The notes: a model not told the origin generated them from the sequence alone. 64,000 bases of DNA from Chryseobacterium sp. Leaf180 (GCF_001424585.1 NZ_LMPJ01000001.1:1366450-1430449), one strand, 5' to 3'; positions 8,074 to 17,286 are shown, numbered from the stretch's first letter. Made by a program: numbers and translations.

Positions 8074-9012
8074 TCAGCGGTTTAGAAAGGTAAAACGGTA
8101 TTTGGTTTTAAATAATTCAGGATTTTTTAAAGTTTCCGCAGTGATGTGAAAATATTTTTTGATTCCTGATTTTACCGCCAGATCGAATGCCTTATACTGC
8201 AGAAAAATTCTTTTCTTAAAAACAGGGTCAACCTTATTTTTTAACGCCCAATCATTAAGCGATTGCCAAAGTAGAAGCTGCTTCTGATTATATTGTAAGG
8301 AATACGTTTTGATTTTTGTAATCCGGTTATCGTCATGTACGCCACGTATGGCAATAGGTTTGTCGATAATTCCCGTTTTCAGATGACCGTGATAAGCCAG
8401 TTTTATAATGAAATCAGAATCCTGATGCACGCGTAGATTTTCATTAAACCAAAGATTGTATTTGATGAGTGCTTCGCGTTTCACAGTGAGTGTATTGAGA
8501 TGGAAAAAAGTCCCGAAAGTTTTTGCCGTTAGGCCTAAAAGTCCTCTGAAAACTTCGCTTCCTTCTGCATGATAATTTACGGTTGTCAAACTGTTACCGT
8601 TAAATTTTTCCTGAAATTCTGCTTTCCCTTTTTCAGAAAGATATTCGGTTCCTAAAGCGCCAAAAATTCCGTCAACAACATTCTTAAAATGTGTTTTTTC
8701 AGCATCAAAGCGGTTGGAAAGATAATAATCGTCGGCATCGAGAAAGGCTATATAATCGCATGTTGCTTTACGCAAACCCAAATTTCTTGTCGCTCCGGCA
8801 CCGTGATTTCCAAAATCTTCATGACGGTAAAGTTTTACTTTTTCGGATTTGTCAGCAAGTTTTTTACATAATAAAAGTGAGTTGTCAGTAGAACCGTCTT
8901 CCGCAAGTATAACTTCAGAAACTTCAGAAAACTGCAAAGCAGAATGAACCGCTTTCGACAGATATTCTGAAGCGTTGTAAACAGGAATGATGACCGAAAT
9001 GTTAAAATTCAT
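8074..9012 (-). CDS. Glycosyltransferase family 2 (paralogue B of a tandem pair)
   Basis: A 312-residue GT-A protein with ISVIIPVYNASEYLSKAV, ILAEDGSTDNS, NHGAGATRNLG and FLDADDYYLSNRFDAEK, then LRVHQDSDFIIK and AIRGVHDDNRITK. It shares all these blocks with the downstream gene at 7126-8067, the copies being separated by six bases. The middle (residues about 130-190) is the most divergent part, which fits a change of acceptor or donor after duplication. The start ATG at 9012 lies 23 bases after the asparagine-synthase-like gene. Substrate is unknown. Confidence 0.92.
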   Translation of the reverse strand: MNFNISVIIPVYNASEYLSKAVHSALQFSEVSEVILAEDGSTDNSLLLCKKLADKSEKVKLYRHEDFGNHGAGATRNLGLRKATCDYIAFLDADDYYLSNRFDAEKTHFKNVVDGIFGALGTEYLSEKGKAEFQEKFNGNSLTTVNYHAEGSEVFRGLLGLTAKTFGTFFHLNTLTVKREALIKYNLWFNENLRVHQDSDFIIKLAYHGHLKTGIIDKPIAIRGVHDDNRITKIKTYSLQYNQKQLLLWQSLNDWALKNKVDPVFKKRIFLQYKAFDLAVKSGIKKYFHITAETLKNPELFKTKYRFTFLNR

Positions 9013-9035
9013 ACTTTTATTTTTTGCAGAAATTT

Positions 9036-10826
9036 TTACTGCAAATGATTATCTGCCCAAAGCGCCAGCTGCAATAAACTCCACTGTTTTTCACCTTTAT
9101 CCATAAAATTCTGTGCTGCATTAAAATCAATATAATTAAATATTTTCTGATTTTTATTTTTCAGTAATTCATCAGAAAGATTCTGAAGATTCTCCTGCAG
9201 AAACCAGTCTTCCACACTCATTCCAAAGCCCTGTTTTGAACGGTTTCTGATATTTTCAGTCCAGTAAGAACTCATGCTTTCACGCAAAATTATTTTGTCG
9301 TGGTTATTATTAATTTTTAACTGCTCAGGCAGCTGAATGCAGAATTCAGCAAAATCAACATCTAAAAAAGGCGTTCTCACTTCCAGAGAATTGGCCATCG
9401 CCATCCGGTCAGATTTTACCATCATATTTCCGGGAACATATTTCTCCAGATCGGTACGCATAATATCATTAAGAGAATGGGGATCGGCCGAAAAACTGTA
9501 AGGCTGGGAGAAATTTTCTGTAATACCCAATGCTTTTCTTTCATCGGAATTAAAAATATTTCGCACGCTGTTTTGGTGAAAATCCAAAATATTGCCGTGT
9601 TTCAGATTTTTCTGTGAGATGTAGGAAATTTCTCTGAGATTTTGATAAAGTTGCAAACCAAACTTTGCGGCGATATTTCGGTAGCTGAAATGATTCCGAA
9701 GCTGAGCTTCTGTTCTGTAAAAACTGTATCCGCCAAACAATTCGTCTCCCGCATCGCCGGAGAGTACAACCGTGAGATTTTCTTTCGCTCTTCTGCAGAT
9801 TTCATATTGTGGCAGATAGGAGCGGTCGGCGAAAGGCTCATCAAGAAACGGTGAAACCTTCCGAAGCATCGTCGCAAGATCTTTTTTCTCTTCGCGGATT
9901 TCTATATGGTTTGTACCGTATTTTTCTGCAATTTCTTTCGCATATTTCAGTTCACTGTTTGCGTGGTCATAACCGAAACTGATGGTGGTTTGTGACGGAA
10001 GAAACTCGCTTACCAAAGCGACAATAGACGAAGAATCAAGTCCTCCACTTAGAAAACTGCCGACTTCTACGTCTGCAACGATTTGCTTTTGAACCGCTTT
10101 TTTCAGCAGGAACGTAAATTCTTCCTTTGCTTCAGAGAGACTTATTGTCTGATCTTTTTTAGGCAAACTGTAATAACGGTCTGTGTGGATTTTATTATTC
10201 TTGTATATGAGGATATGCGCAGGCGGCAGAGAATGGATATTGGTGTAAATGCTCTGATACGTGTTTACATAGCCATACTGCAGATAATGGGAAAGAGCAT
10301 CACGGTTCACCACAGGATGTACGAGTTTGGAAGCCAGAATTGCTTTAATCTCCGAAGCAAAAATAAATTCGCCGTTTATTCCGGTAGCGTAATAAAAAGG
10401 TTTTTCACCGAAACGGTCGCGTGCGCAGAAAAGCTGTTGCTGTTTCTCATCCCAAATGGCAAAGGCAAACATCCCCGGAAGATCGTCAATCAGCTTATCT
10501 TGTTGTTCCTGATACATCGCAAGAATCACCTCGGTATCAGAATTTCCCTGAAACGGATAAGAAGAATATTTGGTTTTAATATTCTGATAACCATAAATTT
10601 CGCCATTCAGAACAATGCATTCGCTTTTTCCGGCAGAAAACATAGGCTGCTTACCGTTTTCCGAAAGATCTATAATTGAAAGTCTGCGGTGTCCCAGTGC
10701 CGCGTTTTCAAAAAACTCATGATGGTCAGCATCCGGACCGCGATGTGCAAGCGCGTCGGTCATTCTTCTTATTTCCAAAGAATAATTCCGTGCATTTGGA
10801 GCAATAATTCCGGCGATTCCACACAT
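9036..10826 (-). CDS. asnB: Glutamine-hydrolysing asparagine synthase-type amidotransferase
   Basis: A 596-residue AsnB-family enzyme. The N-terminal class II glutaminase begins MCGIAGII with nucleophile Cys2 and contains LAHRGPDADHHE and the LNGEIYGY block. The C-terminal synthetase half has the ATP pyrophosphatase loop SGGLDSSS near residue 260 and LSGDAGDELFGGY near 360. Canonical activity is ATP- and glutamine-dependent amidation of aspartate. Family members inside polysaccharide loci often amidate uronic acids or other sugar carboxylates; UDP-glucuronate made by the ugd product of this locus is a possible source. That role is an inference, as ordinary asparagine synthesis is not excluded. 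Confidence 0.93.
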   Translation of the reverse strand: MCGIAGIIAPNARNYSLEIRRMTDALAHRGPDADHHEFFENAALGHRRLSIIDLSENGKQPMFSAGKSECIVLNGEIYGYQNIKTKYSSYPFQGNSDTEVILAMYQEQQDKLIDDLPGMFAFAIWDEKQQQLFCARDRFGEKPFYYATGINGEFIFASEIKAILASKLVHPVVNRDALSHYLQYGYVNTYQSIYTNIHSLPPAHILIYKNNKIHTDRYYSLPKKDQTISLSEAKEEFTFLLKKAVQKQIVADVEVGSFLSGGLDSSSIVALVSEFLPSQTTISFGYDHANSELKYAKEIAEKYGTNHIEIREEKKDLATMLRKVSPFLDEPFADRSYLPQYEICRRAKENLTVVLSGDAGDELFGGYSFYRTEAQLRNHFSYRNIAAKFGLQLYQNLREISYISQKNLKHGNILDFHQNSVRNIFNSDERKALGITENFSQPYSFSADPHSLNDIMRTDLEKYVPGNMMVKSDRMAMANSLEVRTPFLDVDFAEFCIQLPEQLKINNNHDKIILRESMSSYWTENIRNRSKQGFGMSVEDWFLQENLQNLSDELLKNKNQKIFNYIDFNAAQNFMDKGEKQWSLLQLALWADNHLQ

Positions 10827-10851
10827 AGGTTTGTTGTTTATTAAAACTAAT

Positions 10852-10932
10852 CTACAAATAGTTTTTAAAAGTATCTATTTCAGGTCTGGGTAAAAACTTT
10901 TTATATAATTCATTCTTCCGGTATGCAAACGA
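10852..10932 (-). pseudogene. Relic of a glycosyltransferase C-terminus
   Basis: Directly after and in frame with the TGA of the FkbM gene, 26 codons up to a TAG read as a peptide containing ELYKKFLPRPEIDTFKN. This closely matches the last residues of the glycosyltransferase gene at 11789-12751, which ends ELYQKFLPKPVMDRFKN plus a short tail. The DNA also aligns over about 65 bases. No start codon or catalytic part remains. It is best read as the tail of a lost or replaced paralogue; readthrough of the FkbM stop is a less likely alternative. Confidence 0.6.
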
Positions 10933-11754
10933 TCAGTTATTTCTTGGCCTCACAATCCAGTTATCGGTTACATGAAGTTCTGAAAGGTTTGCTCGGAAAG
11001 TTTTTTGATTTCTCCTGGAGTAAATTTCAAAATCATTCATCAGGAAAAAATCGATCAGTTCATCTGCAGAATAGTTCCCTTCATTTTTAATGCAGCTTGG
11101 GCTGAATTCTAAAAATATAACAGGTCTGTTTTTAAGCAGAATATCTTTATTACTCAAAATCACAACAGCTTCATAACCTTCAACATCTAATTTTATGACA
11201 TCAAATTTTAGATTTTCGGGCAGCACATTTTCTAAAAGATCTATCTGTATAGGAATTTGCTTGGAATTCTGAGTTTGATTAACCAGAGAACTTGCTCCAG
11301 CATTTTTTGAATTGTAGTTGATAAATGTTTTTTCTTTTTTATTGCCGATTGCAAAATTTTGCAGGGTTATATTTTTGTAGTGATTGGCATTAATGCTTTT
11401 TTTAAATTCTTCGAAAATCTCAGGGATAGGCTCAAAAGCGAAAATTTGCTTGCAGAAAGGTGCTAGAATTAAGCTGTGCTGACCGATATTGCTGCCAATA
11501 TCCAGCATCGTTTTTTCTTTGGTAAGATGATCGCAAATATCGTCTATAATTTCTTTTTCATAAATTCCATGATCAAAAATATATTGATCTACGTAACCGA
11601 ATTTCTTATTTAAAAATATTTTTACCTTATTTTCTTTGTAGTCAATTGTAAAAAGAGTTCGGTTGTCCAAAAACATTTTATTTTTTTTCCTTTTGACGAA
11701 ATTTGAAATTCCTTCTTCAAAAAAAATCGATTTTAAGGATTTAATCAGATTCAT
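10933..11754 (-). CDS. FkbM-family SAM-dependent methyltransferase
   Basis: A 273-residue protein with motif I TMLDIGSNIGQHSLIL near residue 80, FAFEPIPEIFEEFK, then the FkbM hallmark LKFDVIKLDVEGYEAVVIL and PVIFLEFSPSC. FkbM enzymes O-methylate sugars or polyketides using SAM. Here a glycan sugar is the probable target. An ATG at 11805 would add 17 residues but overlaps the upstream gene; the ATG at 11754, preceded by an AAAGAAAA stretch, is chosen. The gene is more A+T rich than asnB and is followed by a relic of a glycosyltransferase tail. Confidence 0.88.
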   Translation of the reverse strand: MNLIKSLKSIFFEEGISNFVKRKKNKMFLDNRTLFTIDYKENKVKIFLNKKFGYVDQYIFDHGIYEKEIIDDICDHLTKEKTMLDIGSNIGQHSLILAPFCKQIFAFEPIPEIFEEFKKSINANHYKNITLQNFAIGNKKEKTFINYNSKNAGASSLVNQTQNSKQIPIQIDLLENVLPENLKFDVIKLDVEGYEAVVILSNKDILLKNRPVIFLEFSPSCIKNEGNYSADELIDFFLMNDFEIYSRRNQKTFRANLSELHVTDNWIVRPRNN

Positions 11755-11788
11755 GTTAATTGTTTTCTTTTGATGACTAACCTGATTA

Positions 11789-12751
11789 TTAATCAATAAA
11801 TACATTTTTAAACCTGTCCATCACAGGTTTGGGTAAAAACTTTTGATATAATTCCTTCGCCGATAGCGAAAGATCGCTTTCAAGCAATATTTTTTTCAGT
11901 TCATTTTCGTTTCGGTAATAATACGCGTTGTCTGCCAGCTGCATCTGATGCGCTTTTTCCGGGGAATCTGCAAAGGTAATTACAGGTTTGCCTTTCAGAG
12001 CAAATTCTGCGACAGTTATCCCAAAAGTTTCTCCTCTTTCGCGTGCGTGAAGCAAAGCATCGCAGGTGTTTATAAATTTCAGTTTAGAAATGACATCAGC
12101 GCTCGGTGGCAAAAATATGATATTTGGAAGAGAAGACTGCCACCATCTTTTCTGTACAAAAGAATCAACGCCCATAAAAATAAAAAAGACGTCTTTATAT
12201 TTTGAGGCAATGTTGCGGATCGTTTTTTGGACAAATCTGATGTTAAAACTCTGTCCGCCACCGTAATACCCGAAAACTTTTGCATGTTTTGGAATTCTCA
12301 GCTGTGCTCTGAAATCATCCTGAGTTTCTGTTTCAAAATTTACCATGTGGGGAACGAAAGGATATTCACAATTGGTCATTTCCAGACTAAGCCATTCTGA
12401 AACATAAGCGTACACATCGCCATGCGGTTCAAAATGTTTAAAAACACTGTGAATTGCCGTTTTGCATTCAGTGGTTTCTATTCCGTCGCGGTCACCGTTT
12501 TTTATGGCGTATAATAAATCAATCTGATTTTTTTTAATGATGTTATCGACCTCACTAAAATCGGTATACTCAAAAACTTCAAATCTTTTCCTGAATTTTT
12601 CGATACCGAGCGGATGATTTGTAGGCAGCGTTTTATTATAAACAATCACCGATTCGTTACCGAGATATTTTTCGTTAAAATCTGCGTAGTCATACAGCGC
12701 TATGGAAGTCCCTCGGTAGTTGAGTTCGTTTTCGTGAAAGAGAATCTTCAT
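11789..12751 (-). CDS. GT-B fold glycosyltransferase (GT4-like)
   Basis: A 320-residue protein, short for GT4. The N-terminal half (MKILFHENELNYRGTSIALYDYA) is unusual. The C-terminal half has KVFGYYGGGQSFNIRFV and the motif ETFGITVAE, an EX7E match, followed by GKPVITF. That supports a retaining GT-B transferase using a nucleotide sugar. The last residues recur as a relic at 10852-10932. Whether the N-terminal domain is complete or reduced cannot be decided here. Confidence 0.78.
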   Translation of the reverse strand: MKILFHENELNYRGTSIALYDYADFNEKYLGNESVIVYNKTLPTNHPLGIEKFRKRFEVFEYTDFSEVDNIIKKNQIDLLYAIKNGDRDGIETTECKTAIHSVFKHFEPHGDVYAYVSEWLSLEMTNCEYPFVPHMVNFETETQDDFRAQLRIPKHAKVFGYYGGGQSFNIRFVQKTIRNIASKYKDVFFIFMGVDSFVQKRWWQSSLPNIIFLPPSADVISKLKFINTCDALLHARERGETFGITVAEFALKGKPVITFADSPEKAHQMQLADNAYYYRNENELKKILLESDLSLSAKELYQKFLPKPVMDRFKNVFID

Positions 12752-12754
12752 ACG

Positions 12755-13546
12755 TCAGGGCTTGAGTTTATTTTTCAGTTTGCTGAGTATTTTTCTCAAA
12801 AAGCTTTTTTTAGGATATTTTTTCAGATCATAATGGGTAAAAAGACCTTCGCCCTGCGCTATTTTAAAAGGCTGCTTCACCCACCAGGATGCGATGTTTT
12901 TTTCAAAAGAAACAGATTCCCCGGCAAAAGGCAGAATAGTTTCGAGTAAGAAATTTTTATTGATAAGAAACGGATTGTTCGTCCAGTTTGCCCATCTCGA
13001 AGTAGTTACAAATTCATCACCGTCGCGCTGAATTTTGTCTGGAAACCTTTCGGCAGGATCAAGCCAGTGCAGGGATTCTAAAAGATGAGGCGAAGTACAC
13101 TCATGCCAGTCGTCGTAATAATCAAGTTCATTACCTTTATGTATGATTGAAAACAGCGGATGTCCCGGATTTTTTCTGCTCCGGAATCTGACAACATGAA
13201 AGCCGTTAGAGATTTTTTCCAGACCACTTCTGAGTCGCTTATAGGTGGTTGATTTATTTTCAATCAGCTGGTAATCGTTTTCAAGGAAAAGAACATGCTC
13301 AAATGCAGCATTTTCCGCAAGAAGTTTGATGCCGTTGCCAATTCCCACGTTTTCCTCCAGACCGATATATTTTACCTTGAACTTTTCAGCAACAGCTTTA
13401 TCAGTGTCTGAAATATTCTGAAATAGAATCACAATGTCTTCAGAAAGATCTAAAAGACCGTTCTTCCGGTAAGATTTTAAGGTGTTGGTTAACGTTTTTG
13501 CATTATTCCAGGACAGAATACAGATACTGATGGGCAGTTTTTCCAT
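12755..13546 (-). CDS. Glycosyltransferase family 2-like protein
   Basis: A 263-residue GT-A-like protein. The start ISICILSWNNAKTLTNTL and the later EHVLFLENDYQLIE near residue 93 (END in place of DxD) fit GT2 topology. The remainder has LDYYDDWHECTSPHLL and DGDEFVTTSRWANWTNNPF, resembling nucleotide-sugar transferases with long acceptor loops. It ends in a basic tail (KSFLRKILSKLKNKLK) that could bind the membrane. The family call is moderate because the metal motif is atypical. It sits three bases from its downstream neighbour. Confidence 0.75.
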   Translation of the reverse strand: MEKLPISICILSWNNAKTLTNTLKSYRKNGLLDLSEDIVILFQNISDTDKAVAEKFKVKYIGLEENVGIGNGIKLLAENAAFEHVLFLENDYQLIENKSTTYKRLRSGLEKISNGFHVVRFRSRKNPGHPLFSIIHKGNELDYYDDWHECTSPHLLESLHWLDPAERFPDKIQRDGDEFVTTSRWANWTNNPFLINKNFLLETILPFAGESVSFEKNIASWWVKQPFKIAQGEGLFTHYDLKKYPKKSFLRKILSKLKNKLKP

Positions 13547-13550
13547 TTAA

Positions 13551-14708
13551 TTATATATTTTTATCCCGTACATCGGCCATCAGTTCAACTACTTTTTTAG
13601 TATAATTTTCCCAGGTCTGATCTTTTACCAGATCATGCGCTCTTAGACATAATTTTGTATAGTTCTCTTCATTCATTGTAAGAATTTTTCGAATACTGCC
13701 GACGATGGTCGGAACTTCTGTATTCTCTAGATAAGCTCCAAAGTCATTTTTTTTTCCGTAATCCAAAGCAAAAGCTTCATAAGGCTTTATGATGATCGGC
13801 GTGTAGTAAAACATACATTCAAGGGTACTGGAATAAGCAGCCCATATTTCTGAAGGGTTTACAAGAATTTTCGCATGGGTGAGCAGATCGTAATACTGTT
13901 TGTTCTCCTCAGGAATACCTTTATCCAGATAATCATAGCAGTGTATATTGCGGTCATTTTCTTCTAATAAAAGTCTGTCTTTCGGAAGATTAATAAAATT
14001 GAGAATAAGTTCCGGAAATTCTTTCTGTAAAATTCGAAATGCCTGTACCAGTTTTCTCGCACCCAGCAAATATTTTGCTGATCCAATCATCAGCAGTTCA
14101 AGAGATTGATGTTTCCTGCTTAAAATTTCCTGTGCGGTTGGTTTTGCAAAATTAATATCATTAACCACATTGGTATCCAGGTGGAAAATCTGTTTCCCGT
14201 GGCGTTCGGTTATTAGTTTTTTTGCATCTTTAAAAAGAGATATCACGATTTCTGCTTTGTTAAAAGCGGTGTTTTGATATTTTATAAACCATTTTTCAAA
14301 GAAATAAGGTTTGCGTTTTAGCCGGTCCAGAATAATCATATCATAGCTCCAGTCATGCAGAAGTAAAGACGGTACTTTGTTGAATTTATTATAAAAATCG
14401 AAACTCAGGAAGATGACAAAATAAAGATCTGGGTGACTGCTGATCGCTTTTTCTATTTTTTTGTAAGATGCTCCTCTTGAGAATGGGGTTTTTATATAAC
14501 TGTATTCTTGAGCAGGAAAAATCCGCGACAGAATTCGGCCGGCATATTTATTCCACAAGGCCTCATGTTTTTCGTCGGGCGATATATCGAGCCGCAGAAT
14601 TTCGAAACCTTGCTTAATAAGATTTTCGGAAAAAAGAAACGGAACATTAGACCATGCCTTGGGAGACGAAGAATCTCCATAGCAAACAAAAAGAATCTTT
14701 TTGCTCAT
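13551..14708 (-). CDS. GT-B fold glycosyltransferase, divergent
   Basis: A 385-residue protein starting KKILFVCYGDSSSPKAWSNV, with LLLHDWSYDMIILDRLKR near 120, ELLMIGSAKYLLGARKLV near 215 (linker into the donor domain) and NPSEIWAAYSSTLECMFYYTPIIIK near 305. The last block stands where GT4 enzymes carry EX7E, but here the spacing between acidic residues is changed, so the match is partial. A glycosyltransferase is the most likely identity given fold signs and context. The donor is unknown. Confidence 0.72.
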   Translation of the reverse strand: MSKKILFVCYGDSSSPKAWSNVPFLFSENLIKQGFEILRLDISPDEKHEALWNKYAGRILSRIFPAQEYSYIKTPFSRGASYKKIEKAISSHPDLYFVIFLSFDFYNKFNKVPSLLLHDWSYDMIILDRLKRKPYFFEKWFIKYQNTAFNKAEIVISLFKDAKKLITERHGKQIFHLDTNVVNDINFAKPTAQEILSRKHQSLELLMIGSAKYLLGARKLVQAFRILQKEFPELILNFINLPKDRLLLEENDRNIHCYDYLDKGIPEENKQYYDLLTHAKILVNPSEIWAAYSSTLECMFYYTPIIIKPYEAFALDYGKKNDFGAYLENTEVPTIVGSIRKILTMNEENYTKLCLRAHDLVKDQTWENYTKKVVELMADVRDKNI

Positions 14709-14718
14709 GTACTGTAAA

Positions 14719-15663
14719 TTAAATATTTAAAAAAGGATGTGGCGCATGTAGAATTTTCTGCCGGTGCTCATCTATTTCATGCAGATGCGGTATAAAATAC
14801 CGCATCATTTCGCGCTGCTCGACATGCTCTTTTTTGTAACCTTTTATGTAAAATTTGTAAAAATCCCGGATGAGCTTCTTTTTTTCTTTTCTAGAATCAA
14901 AATTTCTGGCCGGATTCATAAACTGTGTCTGTTTTTGCAACCGCAAAGAAAGCCATTTTTCTTTGTAAGCTTCCTCATCATTCATCATCTTATAACTTTG
15001 TTTCGTATCGTGTACGACACGGCTTTTTGGGCAAAGTATAATCTTTTTCCCGCGAAACATTACGCGGTTTACATAATCATAATCTTCACCATAATGAAAA
15101 TAGAATGGATTGAAGCCTCCGATTTTTTCCACCGTTGACTTTGGAAGAAGCCAGTGCGCAGCGTTCACAAAATCGATCTCGTACCAGTCACGCTCTTGGT
15201 CAAGATAAAGATCCGACAACAGCCTGTTGGTTTTTGAATATTTTCCTAAATAGTTCTCAAAATGAAAATCCAGCTTCTTTTCGCTTCCATCCAGGTGCAT
15301 TGGACTTAAAATACCGATTTCTTCTTGATCTGGATGATTTTTATAAACATCAACTAATTGCTGTACAGAATCTTCAAAAATCCATGCATCCTGATTCATC
15401 AGGTAAAAAAAATCTGCTCCCTCTTTATAAGCTTTTTCGATTCCGATGTTGTTTGCCTTTCCGAAGCCTAAATTTTCAGGAGACTGTAAAAAATCTACCT
15501 CCGGAAAATGAGCCTGAATATAATCTTGCGTGCCGTCGGCCGAACCGTTATCCACTACAATCGTATGCACAGGCACAGAAGATTTCCTCAGACTGCTGAA
15601 ACATCTTTCTGCCCATTTCATGGCATTGTAGGTGACAATAATGACAAATACTTTCGGCATCAT
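14719..15663 (-). CDS. Glycosyltransferase family 2 (rhamnosyltransferase-like)
   Basis: A 314-residue GT2 protein of the WbbL/RfbN kind: VFVIIVTYNAMKWAERCFSSL, VVDNGSADGTQDYI, SPENLGFGKANNIGI and YLMNQDAWIF near residue 95, where NQD replaces the DxD motif as is usual in this subgroup. HYGEDYDYVNRVM near 195 gives the acidic catalytic segment. Members often add rhamnose or galactofuranose, but this is only a family tendency. The start has two ATGs in a row directly after the upstream TAA. Confidence 0.88.
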   Translation of the reverse strand: MMPKVFVIIVTYNAMKWAERCFSSLRKSSVPVHTIVVDNGSADGTQDYIQAHFPEVDFLQSPENLGFGKANNIGIEKAYKEGADFFYLMNQDAWIFEDSVQQLVDVYKNHPDQEEIGILSPMHLDGSEKKLDFHFENYLGKYSKTNRLLSDLYLDQERDWYEIDFVNAAHWLLPKSTVEKIGGFNPFYFHYGEDYDYVNRVMFRGKKIILCPKSRVVHDTKQSYKMMNDEEAYKEKWLSLRLQKQTQFMNPARNFDSRKEKKKLIRDFYKFYIKGYKKEHVEQREMMRYFIPHLHEIDEHRQKILHAPHPFLNI

Positions 15664-16347
15664 TTAAATTTTATAATATTTCATAATTAAATTGCTGAGA
15701 TACTGATCTTTGTCGGTGAGATTGTTTTCTTTAAAATAATTCTCAATCTTAGATACTTCGATTTCGTAACCTGAACCTTTATTCTGCAGCTGAAGCAGCG
15801 GTTCCGTTCCTAAAACTTTGGAAATCGTTTCGGTAATCTCAATAATAGAAAAATTCTGCAGATACGCTAAATTGAAAATCTGATTGGGCGTAAAGTTTTT
15901 AAGAATTTCACCCGTGATTTTACATACGTCTTCCACATCGATCAGATTTCTTGTCGCTTTGGTGTAAACCGTGATTTTAGAATTATTTATAATTTCCCGC
16001 ACGAGATAATTGATGAGAAGATTGGGATTTCCTCCTTTTCCGACGGCGTTGCTTACCCGCAAAATATAATAGCGGTCGCACATCTCGGCAATAACCTGCT
16101 CCATTTTCAGCTTGTGCAGAACGTACTGGCTGTTGTTTTTGGAAGAGTCGTAAATGCTGCAGGTAGAGAAGTAAACAAAAGTTTTTCCGGCACTGTTTCC
16201 GATCGTATTTTTCAGAAGCGTATATTCACGCTCAAATTCAGAATCTCTCGTTTCCAGAGAGTTGGATACGCCGGAGGCGAAAAACAATACATCATCCGAA
16301 TCGATATTCTGCAGGGATTTTGCGATAAGACCGTTGCCTGTAATCAT
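15664..16347 (-). CDS. NAD-dependent epimerase/dehydratase (extended SDR)
   Basis: A 227-residue protein, shorter than most extended SDRs (about 300). The Rossmann start is compressed to MITGNGLIAKSL. FVYFSTCSIYDSS and QYVLHKLKMEQV provide the Ser and the YxxxK catalytic pair near residues 85-110. LRVSNAVGKGGNPNLL and TRNLIDVEDVC follow as in sugar-nucleotide reductases. It probably reduces or epimerises a nucleotide sugar for the glycan. No RmlD is found in the window, so a 4-ketoreductase role acting on the RmlB/RmlC product is a possibility, not shown. Confidence 0.8.
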   Translation of the reverse strand: MITGNGLIAKSLQNIDSDDVLFFASGVSNSLETRDSEFEREYTLLKNTIGNSAGKTFVYFSTCSIYDSSKNNSQYVLHKLKMEQVIAEMCDRYYILRVSNAVGKGGNPNLLINYLVREIINNSKITVYTKATRNLIDVEDVCKITGEILKNFTPNQIFNLAYLQNFSIIEITETISKVLGTEPLLQLQNKGSGYEIEVSKIENYFKENNLTDKDQYLSNLIMKYYKI

Positions 16348-16353
16348 TTGCTG

Positions 16354-17286
16354 TTATATAAAACCGTGGTTCCTTTTTTTGTACTCATATTTCTGCATCA
16401 CGGTATGACGCGTCCATTTTAGAAGAGTATAGAGTTTCAGAGGATGAGGGGTGAATTTAGATAAAATATTATAAACAGCATAGCCTGCTGCAGCACGGTA
16501 AAACCTGCTTCGGCTCATGGTTTTGGGATACGTCATCAAAGTATAATAAAAATAAGCCTTCAGTTTTGAGTTGCGGTAATCTGCATTGTATTTTCTGATG
16601 AAAGGAACAATGGCAAAATCTTTTTTCATAACCTCATACGGTACATTTTTCGAGATGCTGCCCTGAAACTGTCTGTAAACAGAGGTTTCTTCAGCTAAAC
16701 ATTTTACGTCACCATAACATCCGGCCAGTAAATAAAGACAACGGTCGGCAGAAATGATATCTGTCGGAAAGTCCCGCTTAAGAATATCTTTTCTGAAAAA
16801 TAAGGTAGACGTCTGAAAAACTGAAATGTCAGTCAGATTTTCTTTCTGCAAAATTCTTTCCGGTAAATGGTTGTAGCGGTGACTTTGAATATCGGCATCT
16901 TCGTAAATGACCTTTGAATTGGTGCCCACGGCAGACAATTTTTCATTCTTTTCCAGAAGGTCAAACTGTTTCTGAATTTTTAAATCGTCTGTCCAGTAAT
17001 CGTCACCATCCAAAATTGCGATGTATTTTCCTTTGGCTTCCTCAAAAGTGCACAGCGTATTTTTTACGTAGCCAATGTTCGGATTGTTTTTAAGATAAAC
17101 AATTCGGCTGCCGAGAGGATGTTCAACCATGATGTTCTGAATAATTGCTTCTGTCTGATCAGACGAATTGTCATTACCGATAACGATCTCATAAGTTCCG
17201 GAAAATTTCTGCTCAAAAATGCTCATCAGGCATTGTCTGATGTATTTTTCGTGGTTATAAGTAGTAATGCAGATGCTGACGTCCAT
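16354..17286 (-). CDS. Glycosyltransferase family 2
   Basis: A 310-residue GT-A transferase: DVSICITTYNHEKYIRQCL, IVIGNDNSSDQTEAII and the metal site YIAILDGDDYWTDDLKIQKQ near residue 90. Later ISADRCLYLLAGCYG is a substrate-loop block and the C-terminus is aromatic and basic. It resembles the gene at 21032-21922 (shared GDDYWTD-KLQKQ layout), a second paralogous group in the locus. It starts with ATG at 17286, 14 bases after the upstream gene. Sugar unknown. Confidence 0.9.
   Translation of the reverse strand: MDVSICITTYNHEKYIRQCLMSIFEQKFSGTYEIVIGNDNSSDQTEAIIQNIMVEHPLGSRIVYLKNNPNIGYVKNTLCTFEEAKGKYIAILDGDDYWTDDLKIQKQFDLLEKNEKLSAVGTNSKVIYEDADIQSHRYNHLPERILQKENLTDISVFQTSTLFFRKDILKRDFPTDIISADRCLYLLAGCYGDVKCLAEETSVYRQFQGSISKNVPYEVMKKDFAIVPFIRKYNADYRNSKLKAYFYYTLMTYPKTMSRSRFYRAAAGYAVYNILSKFTPHPLKLYTLLKWTRHTVMQKYEYKKRNHGFI

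Noticed and set aside
10083..10679. A 198-residue plus-strand ORF opposite asnB
   Set aside because: Overlaps the conserved glutaminase domain coding region on the other strand; no family features.
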